Origin: Blastomussa wellsi | Lineage: Eukaryota > Cnidaria > Anthozoa > Scleractinia > Plerogyridae | DNA length: 64,000 nt | Assembly: GCA_947652115.1 (NCBI GenBank) | Contig: OX393564.1 | Location: 2,537,121 to 2,601,120 of the forward strand | Direction: 5' to 3' | Shown: positions 1 through 11,498 of the stretch, piece after piece | How positions within the stretch are numbered: the stretch's first letter is position 1 | Layout of the letters: the number at the start of each line of letters is the position of its first letter | Made by a program: the position numbers and the translations under genes | The notes under the pieces: generated by a model | Seen by the model: only the letters and a program-made list of their open reading frames with translations | Told to the model about the DNA's origin: nothing | Databases searched by the model: none

Positions 1-1589
1 TGAGGTGGCTGACAACAATTTCCAGCCTGCTTTCTTGATGAAGTAATTAATAAAGACAAAGCCATAACTTCGCATTCGATAATACTAGCTAGTCTTTACC
101 CAATTCTCCTTATTTCAGATAATGCCGAAGGGAAATGTTCGGTTTTTTTGTATTCGCGCTGTTTTTTTAGTCTAGGTCTCGGTAAGCGTTATGTCCACTG
201 GTGTAAAGCAAGAATGAGCCAATGAGCGGGCGAGAATTTCTGCAGTTAAGGTAAAATTATAATTAGGCCTTGCACAGAAATTAATAATTTGCATGATCTT
301 CGTCGACATGGTAAATATGCTATTTGCCGGATAAGAGGTCCGTATTGTTAAAACCTGTGACCGAGGTCTTCCAATTTTAAAATCACAACTGGCGTGAAAA
401 TTTGTGCGAATGAACAAACAGCGATGGACGACAAACCACGGCCGTAATTCCGGCTGTCAATAAAGAAAATGAATACTCGGCTTTTAGAGAACTTCAAAGC
501 CTTTTTAATTCCACTGCTAATTTTCCTTTCGGCTACAGCGGTTGGTGAGCAACTGTATTGATTTTTTGAGAGCAAAATTATCACTGCCTAGCTTCTTCGT
601 CTCGCCGCAAGATTTTCGCATCAATTGCAGTTTACCTTGCCTGTGAACTGCTAAGGGAATTTTTGTAAACGGTTGACTGTGAACGACTACATAAATGTTG
701 ACCGCATATACACAGCTGTTAAAAGATTTTCAGGCATCATATATCTCAGTGATATCTCGCTCGTTATAGACTGCACTGCAGTTTGGAGTTGGTGACGCTT
801 TTCTCTCTGCAAGTAAAAAGGAACGCGTCCTCTTGGGACGAGAATATTGAATTCCATGTGCCGAGTATTTCTCGTTTATTTTAATGCAAAATTTCATGTC
901 AGCAACTATAAAAAGAGCAAGCACCAATTTCTCAGAACCCCTGCCCAGCCTTACACGGAAGAAGAAAACGACGGAGAACCAAAACAGAGAACAAAAACTG
1001 CGATTTAAAGTAGAAATGTAAATACTTCCAGGAAAAGAGTAGTATCAAGATTTGTTTGGGTTGAAGAGATCAATACTGTTTCAGTCGCGTGTTCGAAAAC
1101 TAGTTTCCAAAGAACTAAGTAGGCTTGATTAGCTATTACAACCCCAACGTATATAAAAATGCGGGTTTACACCGGTGTAAAAACCTTTTTCTTTGTTTTT
1201 GAGCTATTCTTTTATTGTTCTATATTGTTTCGAGGTTCTTTGCTGTCTTGTTTGTTCTCTTTTTTAAGTCACTTGTGAGTTCCACAGGTTTTTACACCGA
1301 GGATGAGCCTAAAATTCCCAAACGAATTTCTGGTATATAACTAAGCATGCTTCTACAACCGTATATCTTTGGTACCTGCGTAAAAGATTATTTCTGTCAA
1401 CGGTTTTATGGGAGGATTCGAAATTAAAAGTAACGATTCCATTACTTATTAACATGTGTTATAAATTTGTCTTTTTAAATGAGGGCGTTGTCGTGGTACC
1501 GTAACTATTTGTAGAAAATGCGACTGTGCCAAAAAGGGTAATAAAATTATTCACGTTATTTCTTTTCCATACGACATCGGCAAACGAAC
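1..1589 (+). repeat. Duplicated upstream module U, copy 1 (partial at window edge)
   Basis: This stretch is nearly identical to 32436-41575 (after removing insertions there) and to 44061-47570. It ends in the first exon of a cyclodipeptide synthase gene in every copy, so it is probably the promoter and 5' flank of that gene, duplicated with it. It holds the 16-bp palindrome at 1166-1181 and a conserved 5'-leader just before the ATG. A minus-strand open frame around 348-584 recurs in all three copies, but it resembles no family I recognise and its reading frame shifts between copies. I do not call it a gene. Confidence 0.75.
1166..1181. promoter_or_regulatory. Perfect 16-bp palindrome upstream of CDPS exon 1 (copy 1)
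   Basis: TTTACACCGGTGTAAA is a perfect palindrome about 410 bp upstream of the exon-1 ATG. The same site occurs at 39986-40001 and 45953-45968. A dimeric transcription-factor site is possible, but this is inference. Confidence 0.35.
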
Positions 1590-1676
1590 ATGGACGTTTA
1601 TCAAAGTCTTATAAACGGCGAGAGATTTGTGCAGAGCAGACGTCCTTTAATTCTAGGGATAAGCCCTAACAATCCG
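1590..1676 (+). pseudogene. Truncated CDPS exon 1 (orphan)
   Basis: The ATG at 1590 opens the same first exon as CDPS-B and CDPS-C and runs through the catalytic-serine motif GISPNN. It then breaks off after 1676. The next bases match sequence that lies about 0.9 kb further downstream in the other modules (near 41358 and 47355), so an internal deletion removed the rest of the exon and its splice donor. No second exon follows before the Penelope insertion. This is a dead copy and evidence of how often the locus duplicated. Confidence 0.8.
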
Positions 1677-1865
1677 AAGTGTACGAAGAGCTCCGCCGAA
1701 TATCACAGACAATGATTTTCAAATCAACAAGGAAATAGCGAGATTTTAGGATTAGAACTTTTAGAACTTTTTAGGATTAGATCATTAGAACTTTAAGCTA
1801 CTTTTTATTATTTTTTTTACACCTTTTCATATGTAAATGAAGATTAACGAAAATGCTAATCCAAG

Positions 1866-2044
1866 GCACCAGGCACCAGCCAATAGCGAAGCTCCATCTT
1901 TCTGTATATAAAAACACACAACGCACAATTCCTTGATTCGCTCCGACGAAGGGCTAACGCTCGAAACGTCAGCTCTTGAATCTCTTTACGGTGGCCAATT
2001 GACATTATAAACCCAGTTGATAAAACCAAATTATATTGTTATAC

Positions 2045-2089
<45 letters not shown>

Positions 2090-2184
2090 CCATTCATTTG
2101 TTGTTTATCGCTGCGACCACTAAGCTCTTGCACTAGTATTCTTTATTCCACAGATTTCAGGACCAGAAGACCGATAACAAGACG
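1866..2184 (+). mobile_element. 5' region of a Penelope-like element
   Basis: Leader of the Penelope-like element whose reverse transcriptase begins at 2185. It contains the ribozyme-like motif at 1935-1982 and a hairpin (TTATAAAC/GTTGATAA type) near 2005-2030. Pieces of the same leader are inserted elsewhere in the window at 41084-41242 (inverted) and 59800-59916. Confidence 0.65.
1935..1982 (+). ncRNA. Hammerhead-ribozyme-like motif of the Penelope element
   Basis: The stretch folds as a small type-I hammerhead. GATTC (1935-1939) pairs with GAATC (1978-1982), and GCT (1940-1942) with AGC (1971-1973). The core-like CCGACGA (1943-1949) is followed by a 4-bp stem GGGC/GCTC with loop TAAC, then GAAA (1963-1966) and CGTC. 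Penelope-like elements are known to carry minimal hammerheads. The core departs from CUGANGA by C in place of U, and helix III is nearly absent, so activity is doubtful. Confidence 0.4.
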
Positions 2185-4469
2185 ATGCCAAGCCTGAAGA
2201 AACTCACCAAGGAGCTACGCCAGGAAATCATAAGTTATCTTTTTCCTTTTCCCCCTATTAGTAATAATCTAGCTTTCCGTTTAGCCATTCTCATCTTCGC
2301 TAAAACCAGGTTTTGTAGTCACATCAACTTCATCGGCCGTTGCCTTCATTCCAAAGTTATTCCGAAGGGTTTTCGCTCCAATTTTCATGCATCTTCTCTC
2401 TCTCATTCCGATCAATATCGTCGCCAAATTCAGTGTGCTCAAAATTCGTTTTCACGTAACATTATGAGGATTACTATCAGAGCTACGTGCCAAAAACGCG
2501 ATGACCTCGACAAACAAATTCTACATTATCGCTCTGAACTGTCCAAAACCTGCCCAGCTATTTTAGTACCATCTATTCGCGCAAAAATTCAGGAGTTAAA
2601 CTCTAAACTTTTTAACCATTTACACCAAATTAAGGCCCAAAAACTTCAACAATTAATAGGTCCTCAAATTACTTGTGACTCATCACTTGAAAACCTTAAC
2701 ACCGTGGTTACTATTCCAGAAAATCTTCCGCTCTCCGACTCAGAGAAATCCGTCCTCAGTAAGGGCTTGAATTTTGTTCCTATATCCAAAAAACCGGACG
2801 AATTCTCAGTTAAGCAAGATGTTGAAAAATTCCTTCGCCGCGTTCAACTGAAAGCCTTTTTCCATGACAAAGAGGATGATTCTAACACCTCTGACAAAGA
2901 TACTTTCGAGACGCTTCAGACTCGAAAATCTAAGTGGACTCCCCCAGATGGCCAGTTTGCTTCTTTAGATTTTTTCATTAAAAAATGTCGTCACGACATC
3001 AACAAACTTAATTTCAATCGTAACACCAAATTTTCCAACCTTTCTTCGGAAGAGAGGACGGCGCTAAAAGACCTTAGTAAGCGCAAAGACATAATTATCA
3101 AAGCGGCCGACAAAGGCGGCGCTTTAGTTGTTTGGCGGGCCGACCTCTACCAAAAAGAAGCTTTGCGGCAACTTTCTGACACCTCTTTTTATGCTAAAGT
3201 CGATAAAGATCTCACCTCCACTAACCAACAAATTGTCAAGAGCACTATTAACGACCTTATAGTCAAACAAGAATTGCCGGCTACTGCTACCAACCTCATC
3301 ATTACCACTCCCAGAACCTCGTGTATTTACTTTTTACCTAAAATTCACAAACCTAACAACCCAGGTCGACCTATCGTGTCTGCCTGTAGTTGCCCTACCG
3401 AACTCATTTCCAGCTATTTAGACAAAATTATGGCACCTATTGTCAGATCTTTACCGTCATACGTTAAAGACAGTCAACACGCACTCCAAATTTTTCGCGA
3501 TTTCAATTTCCTGGGCGAAGACAAACTTATTTTCACTATGGATATTACATCTCTTTACACCGTCATCCCTTAATGGCGAAGGTCTTCTAGCCCTCAAACA
3601 TTTTTTTTGATTTACACACTGTTAAGGAACCAAGCTCGGAAACACTACTCCGCCTGGCTGAGTTAGTGTTAACACTCAACTGTTTTTCATTCGCGAACAA
3701 TTATTACAAACAAATCAATGGCGTGGCCATGGGTACCAAAATGGGACCCAGCTACGCCAATCTTTTCGTAGGCTACATTGAACACCAATTTTTCAATCAA
3801 TACAACGGCCCAAAACCTGAACTCTATCGTCGCTACATTGACGACTGTATCGGCGCTACCTCCTCTACCAGAGAGGATCTTAATCAATTTATAACCGCTG
3901 TTAATTCGTTTCATCCTGCCCTTAAATATACCTGGGAAATTTCCGATACTTCCTTAGCATTCCTGGATATCAAAGTTTCTATCGAAGGCAACAGTTTATG
4001 CACCAGTGTGCACTACAAACCCACAGATTCTCATACCTATTTGTTGTATTCTTCTTCACATCCATCACATGTCAAGAATTCCATTCCTTATTCTCAGTTT
4101 CTTAGACTTCGCCGTCTTTGTAGTGACGACTCTGATTTTTCCTTAAAATCAGAGGAAATGTGCAATTTCTTCGACAAACGCGGTTATCCTGCTTCTGTTG
4201 TTCAAGCGGGCCATCATCGCGCCCAGCAAATTGATCGACAGTCAGCACTACAAACGTCACAGAGAGAAAACAACGATAGAATTCCATTCACCCTCACATT
4301 TCACCCTCACAACCACGCAGTTAAATCCATCATTCTCAAAAACTTTAAATTACTTCAAAATGATCCCGACACTGGTAGAATCTTTTCGCAACCTCTATTA
4401 ATTTCATTTAAACGCGACAAAAACATAGGTAACTTTTTAGTCAGAAGTGCATTGAAAACTTCGGAATAA
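2185..4469 (+). pseudogene. Penelope-like element reverse transcriptase (frameshifted)
   Basis: Two adjacent open frames (2185-3573 and 3666-4469) are parts of one reverse transcriptase of the Penelope-like class, which copies element RNA into host DNA. The N-terminal 250 or so residues are basic and poorly conserved. RT motifs follow: KAADKGG, FLPKIHKP, the first catalytic Asp in MDITSLYT near the end of frame 1, GVAMGTKMGP at the start of frame 2, and the catalytic YIDD within YRRYIDDC. The HYKPTDSH and SSHPSHVKNSIPYSQ motifs are typical of this class. The gene is broken by single-base frameshifts near 3571 and in the T-run at 3601-3608. The C-terminal GIY-YIG endonuclease is missing after 4469, where an inverted fragment begins. 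Confidence 0.9.
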
Positions 4470-4470
4470 A

Positions 4471-4605
4471 TTAGTTGAATGAAAAGCGTTCGTTGATACC
4501 GTGAGGATTAAGAGTGCCGATTTGAACAATAAATTTTTGTTCTAGAGTTTTACGGCTTTCCGTGTTTCCTTGGTGAAGGGAAAGGCCGCAGACTGCCATA
4601 TGCTG
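4471..4605 (-). pseudogene. Inverted C-terminal fragment of a Penelope-like protein
   Basis: On the minus strand a 44-residue open stretch ends with the sequence TLNPHGINERFSFN and a stop at 4471-4473. From memory this is the extreme C-terminus, following the GIY-YIG domain, of cnidarian Penelope-like proteins. It abuts the truncated plus-strand RT head-to-head. Penelope-like elements often leave such partial inverted copies. Upstream on the minus strand the frame meets a stop at 4606-4608. Confidence 0.65.
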
Positions 4606-4639
4606 CTAGAGTAATTGTAAGAACTGACTTAAGTAAAGC

Positions 4640-5820
4640 CGGAATTGATCTCGAATAAAAGGCAAGAGAAAAACGCTGGTAATTTTTGGTGCTGTGCGAA
4701 AGGTCAATTGCATTCTTACACATCCTCTCATACCCTGTTTCCCAACATCATCGCGGCAACATCCACTCCTTCAACCCAAGCTTTTGGCAGGGTCCAGTTG
4801 CTCAAAGGGTGGATAACGCTATCCAACGGATAAATCACTATCCAGTGGGCAAAAGCACTACGCTATCCAATACACTTATGTCCAGGATTGAACGCAATCA
4901 GTACGTAAAACGATTTTAGTAATTTTTGCGGCCAGAGGTCTCGATTCCTTGCTGCTGACCAAACGAATCGCGGCCTCTGGGGACGAGAATGATATTGACT
5001 TTGAGTTCATTGTCTAGCCTGCGTCGCAGTCAGCCTAAATCACCAAGGATTATTCCCTCGTTTGAGGAAAAGACCGACTCTCGAAAGCTCCGTTAGAGAT
5101 TGATTTTGATTGGTTTTGAAGACAATGTAAATGGACGGAAGAAAAGTATTATGGAGTTCTTGAAAGCTAGCGATGGTTATTCTCAACCAGAGTCGCTCAG
5201 CTGGATGGGCCTGCGCACAAGGAACAACTGGCTCTCTGGACACATGATTTGATTGGCTAAGATCTAACAAAGGAAGTACAATCAAATCGACCCTTTTAAA
5301 CTTGCTTACGACAAAGGGATGTGATTGGTCTCCCTTTGTTAGATTCTAGCCAATGAAATCATGCGCCCCCAAAGCCACTTGTTCCTAGTGCACAGACCCA
5401 GCCGGCTAAGATCGACAAGCGGCTCTGGAGACGAGAATGAGCCATGGGCGTGGGCAGTGCAACTGGAAGTCCGTTATTTTCGGACTTCAAATTCCTTTCC
5501 AGGGTCGCTCGTTTCCCGATCGAGGGTGCGATTTCCCTCGACATGGTAAAGATTTTTATTCCAAACATCTTCCAGAATAACGAGTGAAGCAATCTCCCGG
5601 GAACAATATAAAAATAATTTTACCGATTATGCAAATAACGCCATAACTCTGAAATTCAAAATGTGCTGGTTTCCGAACGAAGGACGCTGTTGAGCTGAAA
5701 AGTTGTAAACAGATATAAATTCAGCACCTCTTATGCCTGATGAGTATAAAACGTTTGATGGCTTTTAGAGGGTCTCAATGGGGTTAACCATTAGCCGTAA
5801 AATGGGCAAAAATTTAGCCT
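4640..5820. other. Intergenic, dispersed short repeats only
   Basis: No gene seen. Near 4790-4880 there is a repeated phrase around TGGATAACGCTATCCA, of the kind found in dispersed MITE-like repeats. Around 4927-4990 and 5400-5450 two related GC-richer segments share CTCTGGAGACGAGAATG or CTCTGGGGACGAGAATG. The longest open frames are short, unconserved and without recognisable motifs. Confidence 0.5.
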
Positions 5821-5824
5821 TTAA

Positions 5825-6133
5825 GGTGGATTTATACTGTCGCGTAATTTTTTACGTGCGTTCACGTGCGTAAAAAAATTTAGAGACAATGTATGAACGA
5901 CTTGCGTAAGCGTGTACGCAAGCTTTCCATACATCGTTTCTAATTTTATTTACGCACGTAAAAAATTACGCGACAGGGACCACTGTCGCGTAATTTTTTA
6001 CGTGCGTAAATAAAATTAGAAACGATGTATGGAAAGCTTGCGTACACGCTTACGCAAGTCGTTCATACATTGTCTCTAAATTTTTTTACGCACGTGAACG
6101 CACGTAAAAAAATACGCACAGTGGAAATCCACC
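5825..6133. mobile_element. Near-perfect 309-bp palindromic MITE with TTAA target duplication
   Basis: Two arms of about 150 bp are nearly exact reverse complements, meeting at the centre near 5977-5982. TTAA flanks both sides (5821-5824 and 6134-6137). A TTAA duplication suggests mobilisation by a piggyBac- or Kolobok-type transposase. There is no coding capacity. Confidence 0.75.
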
Positions 6134-6139
6134 TTAAGG

Positions 6140-6590
6140 CGTAAAAATGAAAGAATTTTAACCGTTAGCCGTAAAAAATGTTAGCCGTAAAAAATGTTAA
6201 CCGTAAAAAATCTAAATACAAAAGTAAAGGCCTCGAGAACTTTTTTTGAGTCTGATGTGTTGTGAGTTTATGTGTTTAAGTGTCTGCATAATTTCCTTGT
6301 TAATTTAAACACTATCTTATTTTGGTATTCTTAATAAAGTCATAAGAGTTATATAGTTCACTGGGAGTGTACACACACACACACAAAAAATACTTTTTTA
6401 TCTCAAAATGGTCCAAAGACTTTCAGTATGTTTTACAACAATGGAAGTTAATATTTAACTTCTTAAAACAATAGCAATTATTTTTTAACTTCCCCTGTTA
6501 ACCATAATGGAACAAAATTAACCGTTAGCCGTAAAAAAGCCAAAAAGTTAACCGTTAACCGTAAACTCCTCTTTGGTTTGGTATTTTATA
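6140..6590. repeat. Imperfect repeats of a TTAGCCGTAAAA-type phrase
   Basis: Phrases of the type ACCGTTAGCCGTAAAA or GTTAACCGTAAAAAA recur between 5785 and 6570, around the palindromic MITE. A short (AC)n run lies at 6370-6385. No gene is seen. Confidence 0.5.
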
Positions 6591-6769
6591 ATTGACGACG
6601 TCACGTGAAAACTCTAAACTGTCGAAATGACAAAAACAAGCTGCCGATTCCCTCGAACGCTGGGCACAAGGGAGTGCTTTCCCTCGACATGCTAAAGTTT
6701 GTTATTCTAAAATATTCTCCAGAATAACGATTAGGCAAATGTTGGTTGTTTATTGTGTTATTACACTCT

Positions 6770-7235
6770 TTTTTTATATAAGAACGTCTAATTTTGTAGC
6801 TGAGGCTGAACATTCTTATATTTTTTTGCGATTTGAGGCTGAAAGCGTTCTTTAAATGTTCTTAGATTTACATGTTATAGTATTTCATGATGCGAACGTG
6901 AATAGGAAACCTATCAAAGTTCATTGCTGGCTGAGATGTAGTATGAAGTTTCTTGCACATTCTTAAGCGACTTGCTCTGATACCACGTGCGAGATCTCTC
7001 GTCAACCAACAATGGCTAAATTTGGCTTCAGAAAAAGCATTGAACATAGAGATTGACAACGGGACAGTACGCGCAGCAAACCATTCGTTAACCAACATTT
7101 AAAATATACAGTGAGCAAAATAAAAGCGTTCTTAATCGAGTCTCAGCCTGGGGAATGTTCTTAATACGTTCTTAAAATGTTGGTTTATTTCAGCCTCAAC
7201 GTTCTTATAAAGAAGGTTCTTATAAAAAAAATAGT
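6770..7235. mobile_element. Candidate MITE with AT-rich terminal inverted repeats
   Basis: A left end with TATAAGAACGT followed by GAGGCTGAA near 6775-6845 is mirrored by TTCAGCCTC followed by AACGTTCTTATA near 7190-7210. A further GTTCTTATAAAAAAAA lies near 7220. No coding potential is recognised inside, and the exact ends and target duplication are unclear. Confidence 0.4.
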
Positions 7236-7685
7236 GTACTGATACTACACGTAGATAATTCGTAGGTGAATAATGGTGAAACGGCTTAAATTACTATTCA
7301 GTTGTTTAAGTGTTTAAAAACATCTGTGTAATGAGCAGATGCACCACCGCTGGTTGATAGTCAAAACATTATTCCCGAACGAACTTCAGAACTAAATTAT
7401 TAAAAGAGTGAAATACCCAGATATACACCAAAGTTCTCTAGCTATTCTTATGCCGAGTAAAAAGGTAAGATTACTTCGGTCAATGTTTTGCTGTATAAAT
7501 GATTAATAAGAAATTCGCCAGGATTTGCTTCTGAAAAAATTAGAAATAAATGTGCTATAATTTCGTCTTTTCATATATCAAGACGTTGTCTTGGTATTCG
7601 GATATTTTTTTAAAAATGCGGCGGTGCAATAAAGGGTAGATGAAATTAGCCGCGTTATTGCTTTTTAACACATCGGCAAACGAAC

Positions 7686-10600
7686 ATGGAGCTTTCCCCA
7701 CGTTTTCTGAAAGGCGAGAAATTTGTCCAAAACGGACGTCCTTTAATTCTAGGTATAAGTCCTAACAATCCGTTCTATTACAAGCTGGATTCCCTCGAAC
7801 GGCTGTTTAATTTTGCTGCAAGAGCGAATTCAGATAAGGTTAGTATAACGGCCTACCTATAAGGAACTTATTTACTGATATTTGTAAATCCGGCATCCTC
7901 GATAATTGTACTCTTTGTAATCCAAATTGCACAAAACACTTACCTTTTACTTTTTTATGTTATCAGTAAAATCCAAGGGACTTTGCAACCAAATGTACAG
8001 ATAGATAGCTGAGATAAAATGAAAGATTCTACAGAACAAAATTAAACAACTATCTTGGGGTAGGAGTACATGATTCCAAGGAGAGAATTTATATTCGATC
8101 ATAGTTCATCAAATTGTTATATCACCATTCTGGTAAAATTGTGAATATTTTAGTTACTGTTCTCTATTTTTACTTGAAACTTCTTTGCTTTCACCATTTT
8201 TGACATGTTTCTTTCGATTTATAATATAGATAGGACTCTGCGCGCGCTCTGAGTGGTCAAAAATCCATGTTTTATCAGAGTATAAAACATAGAAAAATCT
8301 TGTTTTATTGTTTTTCGTCAGCTTTACTCTAGTGAAAATTCGCAAGGAATGGCGGCGAACATTTTCTATAAAGAAATTCCGGACAAAATTCTGAGTCAAG
8401 CTGCCGAGATTGACGAAGAAGCTTCTAAGTTCGAGATGAAAGTAGAAGAAGCGAAATTAAATTGCTTCATTGTTTATGGATCGTACCGGCGTGTTTTGGT
8501 GTTTTTACTCGCGACGTATAAATCTATATCATAAAACAAACGAAGAAGCCTAAGCCATGTACTATACTGTCATAAAACACTCCGGACATTTGAGAACACA
8601 ACTGCCCGTCGTGTTTTATGACAGTATAATACATGGCTTAGGCTTCTTTATTTGTTAATTAAAGATAATAAAGCAAGTCTTACAGAAGGCACAGGCCGCG
8701 GGATGGCCTCGGTGCAAACAAAGACTAGGATTTCTATCAGAAAACAATTATTGGCATGTCTTCAAGACGGGGAACCAGAAATCAAACGAAAACCATTTAA
8801 AGTAGAAATAACAAAAAAAAACAGGAGAAGTGTCAAACTAGGCTTGGGAAATTTAGGATCAAAACTACTTCAGTCGTGCGAAACAAGATCGGCTTGATAA
8901 TTAAATATTACAAACCCAAAATATATTACAATTCCCAAACCATTTTCACTTATGTTCAGAAATTCACGCAGTTAACGAATTTTAAAAAAATGCGATTTTC
9001 TTTGTTGCCTTGCGAAAACTACCAATTACTACGATTTCTATTGAATGCTTCTTGCATTGCCTTCCCTACTTACCGCGCGTTTGGAATTTTACAAAGTTTG
9101 CGACCATTCTTGTGTTACCATAACACAAGGACAGAGTGAGTTTCTTAAAGAAAAAATCGCATTTATCGACCACATTTTCAGTCGCCTATGACAGCCACAT
9201 GAAGGATGTCGCGTGGGCAGAAAACTTGAAAGTTGTTAAACTTCCCAACTTGATTTTTAATACATTTTTTTGGTAATCAGTTGAGAACTGTAAATAAAAT
9301 CAGCTCATGGAAAAAAGATATGGGTCACTGACCGATTAAGAGAGTAAACTACAAGCAAAGTTAATAAAACGACTTCTCGCCCTTTGTTCCCGCAGCGGCT
9401 CGATTTCCACCGCTCTCTCGAGTACGGTCTTCGTTTCGGGGAGGAGCGCGGGCTCCGGTTCCCGAACAGCGGCTGGTAATCGAGCCTAACAAAACATACA
9501 CCATGAGATAATTTGCAATAAGAAAACATGGCCCAATTATTTCCATCAAAAATTTCCCAGCGTGAAATATGCGAATAGGACATTTTATTATTTTTAAACC
9601 GACATGATGTTATTTTTTAGAGGGTCTCCAATAAGATTTTCGGGATCCGTGATTTGGCTTATTTGAAGGCCAAGATCCGGGATTTTAGAAGAAAATTGGC
9701 ATTGTGATTATGAACAAGACACGGGAATTGGCAATTTCACCAGGCGAGAATCGGAAAATGTCAGTTAAAAGAACCGAGATCTTGGAACAGCTGTAAATAG
9801 TCGAAAGAGGAATCATTTCCCAACAAAACCGACACCGCCGACAGTGGTATTGGTGAAATCCCATTTTTGGGACAATTTTCTTCTTGGAAGGGTTTCCAGG
9901 TTCAGTCGTGTTCAGTAGGCCCAGAAGCCGAACAAAGAAAAATTCTGAGTCCCCGACAGGAATCGAACACATGACCTCCAGAACACCGGGCGGGCGACTC
10001 CTGTCGGGGACTCAGACAGATCAGATCCCCCCATGCTCGTGTCATGTTGATAAAGTAATCTTTCACATTAAATTTACCGAGCTTAAAATTCACCATCACA
10101 AAGCACCATAAAGCACTTTTAAAAAGTGAATAAGCCCGTGTCTTACATGACCACTAATCTGTTTTATTTCCTCGTGCAGGTTTTAATTTTTATTGCTCCC
10201 GAAACTACTGAATATAACTACCGAGCAGTGGGCGTGAAAAACCCTCAAAAGAAAGCGCGAGCTCAAGGGAGACAGTTGCAGAACAAGTGCGATGAAGCCC
10301 TTCAAAACAGCGATCTTTGCAATGCTTCCTACAGCTTCGTCAGATGGGTAGAAGACGTGGAGAGCAGCCCCCAATACCAAAAAGCTTTAGCAGACATCAA
10401 AGAGCTGTACAAAGCAAATGATGAGTTCCGTAAAGATATTACAGAACCTACCGAGAGAGCCTTGAAGGGTCTGCAGAAGAGCCTTAGAAAAGGAAATGAA
10501 ACCGAGGAAGAGAAGGTGGATGTCGACGAAGGAGCTCTTTATCTGCTAACGGAGCTAGCGTTTTTCGTTGCGGTGCCAAGCATTTATGAGAAATGTGATG

Positions 10601-10710
10601 AGTATGTGTTCGTATATCACCGCGTTTCCCTCCCTCTCTTTGAGAGGTTCTTTGATGGTTGTTATGACGGCATCGAAAAGCCTTATATAGGTTTTTTCAT
10701 TTGTGAGTAA
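7686..10710 (+). CDS. tRNA-dependent cyclodipeptide synthase A (2 exons: 7686-7838, 10180-10710)
   Basis: CDPS enzymes take two aminoacyl-tRNAs and make a cyclic dipeptide (diketopiperazine). Exon 1 codes 51 residues and ends at AAG before the donor GTTAGT. Exon 2 starts after CTCGTGCAG and codes 176 residues, so the intron is phase 0 and the protein has 227 aa, a normal CDPS length. Exon 1 holds GISPNN, with the serine that carries the acyl group and the Asn three residues later. Exon 2 holds YLLTE (catalytic Tyr and Glu) and VFVYHR (Tyr-His). Together these mark the NYH subfamily. A basic helix (KKARAQGRQLQNK) fits tRNA contact. The ATG lies in a 5' leader, CATCGGCAAACGAACATGGA, shared with the other copies. 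The protein is clearly diverged from CDPS-B and C. The substrate amino acids cannot be read from sequence. Confidence 0.9.
8541..8650. repeat. Long hairpin in CDPS-A intron
   Basis: GAAGAAGCCTAAGCCATGTA and its near-exact reverse complement, with about 38-bp arms, flank a 30-bp loop. This looks like a small foldback or MITE remnant. Confidence 0.6.
9944..10016 (-). repeat. tRNA-like SINE remnant in a hairpin
   Basis: On the minus strand the phrase GTTCGATTCC matches a tRNA B-box. The whole stretch is bounded by the inverted arms GAGTCCCCGACAGG and CCTGTCGGGGACTC. It is probably a tRNA-derived repeat rather than a working tRNA, since no convincing A-box is seen. Confidence 0.35.
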
Positions 10711-11498
10711 GTGGAAAATACCGGGAATGCTCCGCCTACAAAGATATTCACAAATATTTAGTGAATAAAGATGAATGCATCTTAACTATTGTCTACTGTC
10801 GTTCTTGACTCAAAATAATGGCGCACTCACTTGCTATTTATTCAAAAGGAGTCCTAATGCTAAAATGGGCAAACACGGTACCCTTTTTAAAGAGTGAGAA
10901 CTTCAAAAACCCTACTTTATCTAACTCGCGGCACATAACAATGTATTGCGGTCTCCTTAAGGCAGAGACTCAGACTAGGCCCATTGATGCACATAAGAAT
11001 AACAACAAGGGACAGGCTGCAAGCCTGAAAAATCTCGGGCCTGAAAATCATCAACTCTTTTTCATCTTGCGCAGTTTTCGCCTTGGAAAGAAAAATGGCG
11101 ATACAAGTACAAAACATAAATACATGCAAGTGCGTGTCTAAAGTATGTATTTACTGCGGTTTTCAATGACATGCGAACTCTGAAGTTCAAAACCCAACCA
11201 ACGATTGCGTTTTTCGCTGCCGTCAATCATAATTACGGTAAAAGTTAATGAACCTTTAAAATCAGAAATAAACAAAATGGAAATAAAACCAAATTATAAA
11301 ATGGGTCGAAGTCTACCAATCACAACTGACAGACGTGACCTTTTGACCCTGTTGAAGTGTACCTCTGTTTTCTGAGAGGTCCGCTTGATGATTGACGGCA
11401 GCGAAAAACGTAACCGTCGACATGAGCAGAGTTCGCGTGTTAGTGAAAGGCGCTATAAATTGATAAAGCCCATCACACCTTATTGGCCGGGGTTTACC
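10711..11498. other. 3' flank of CDPS-A, no gene seen
   Basis: AT-rich non-coding sequence. The tail AATAAAG at 10762-10768 could serve as polyadenylation signal for CDPS-A. The short open frames here carry no recognised motif. Confidence 0.4.

Larger units (their letters stand above)
7839..10179 (+). other. Intron of CDPS-A (repeats, no recognised gene)
   Basis: The intron holds a perfect hairpin at 8541-8650 and a tRNA-like hairpin at 9944-10016. A short open frame at 8349-8534 resembles nothing I can name. A GC-richer stretch lies around 9380-9490. I see no exon of another gene. Confidence 0.5.

Noticed and set aside
348..584. Minus-strand conserved frame in module U (also at 32846-33109 and 44324-44704)
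   Set aside because: Conserved only because the DNA is recently duplicated. Frame length and ends differ by indels between copies and there is no motif.
7686..10710. Bacterial contamination or symbiont origin of the CDPS genes
   Set aside because: Consistent spliceosomal introns, repeated copies among animal transposons and linkage to an intron-bearing P450 argue for a nuclear animal location.
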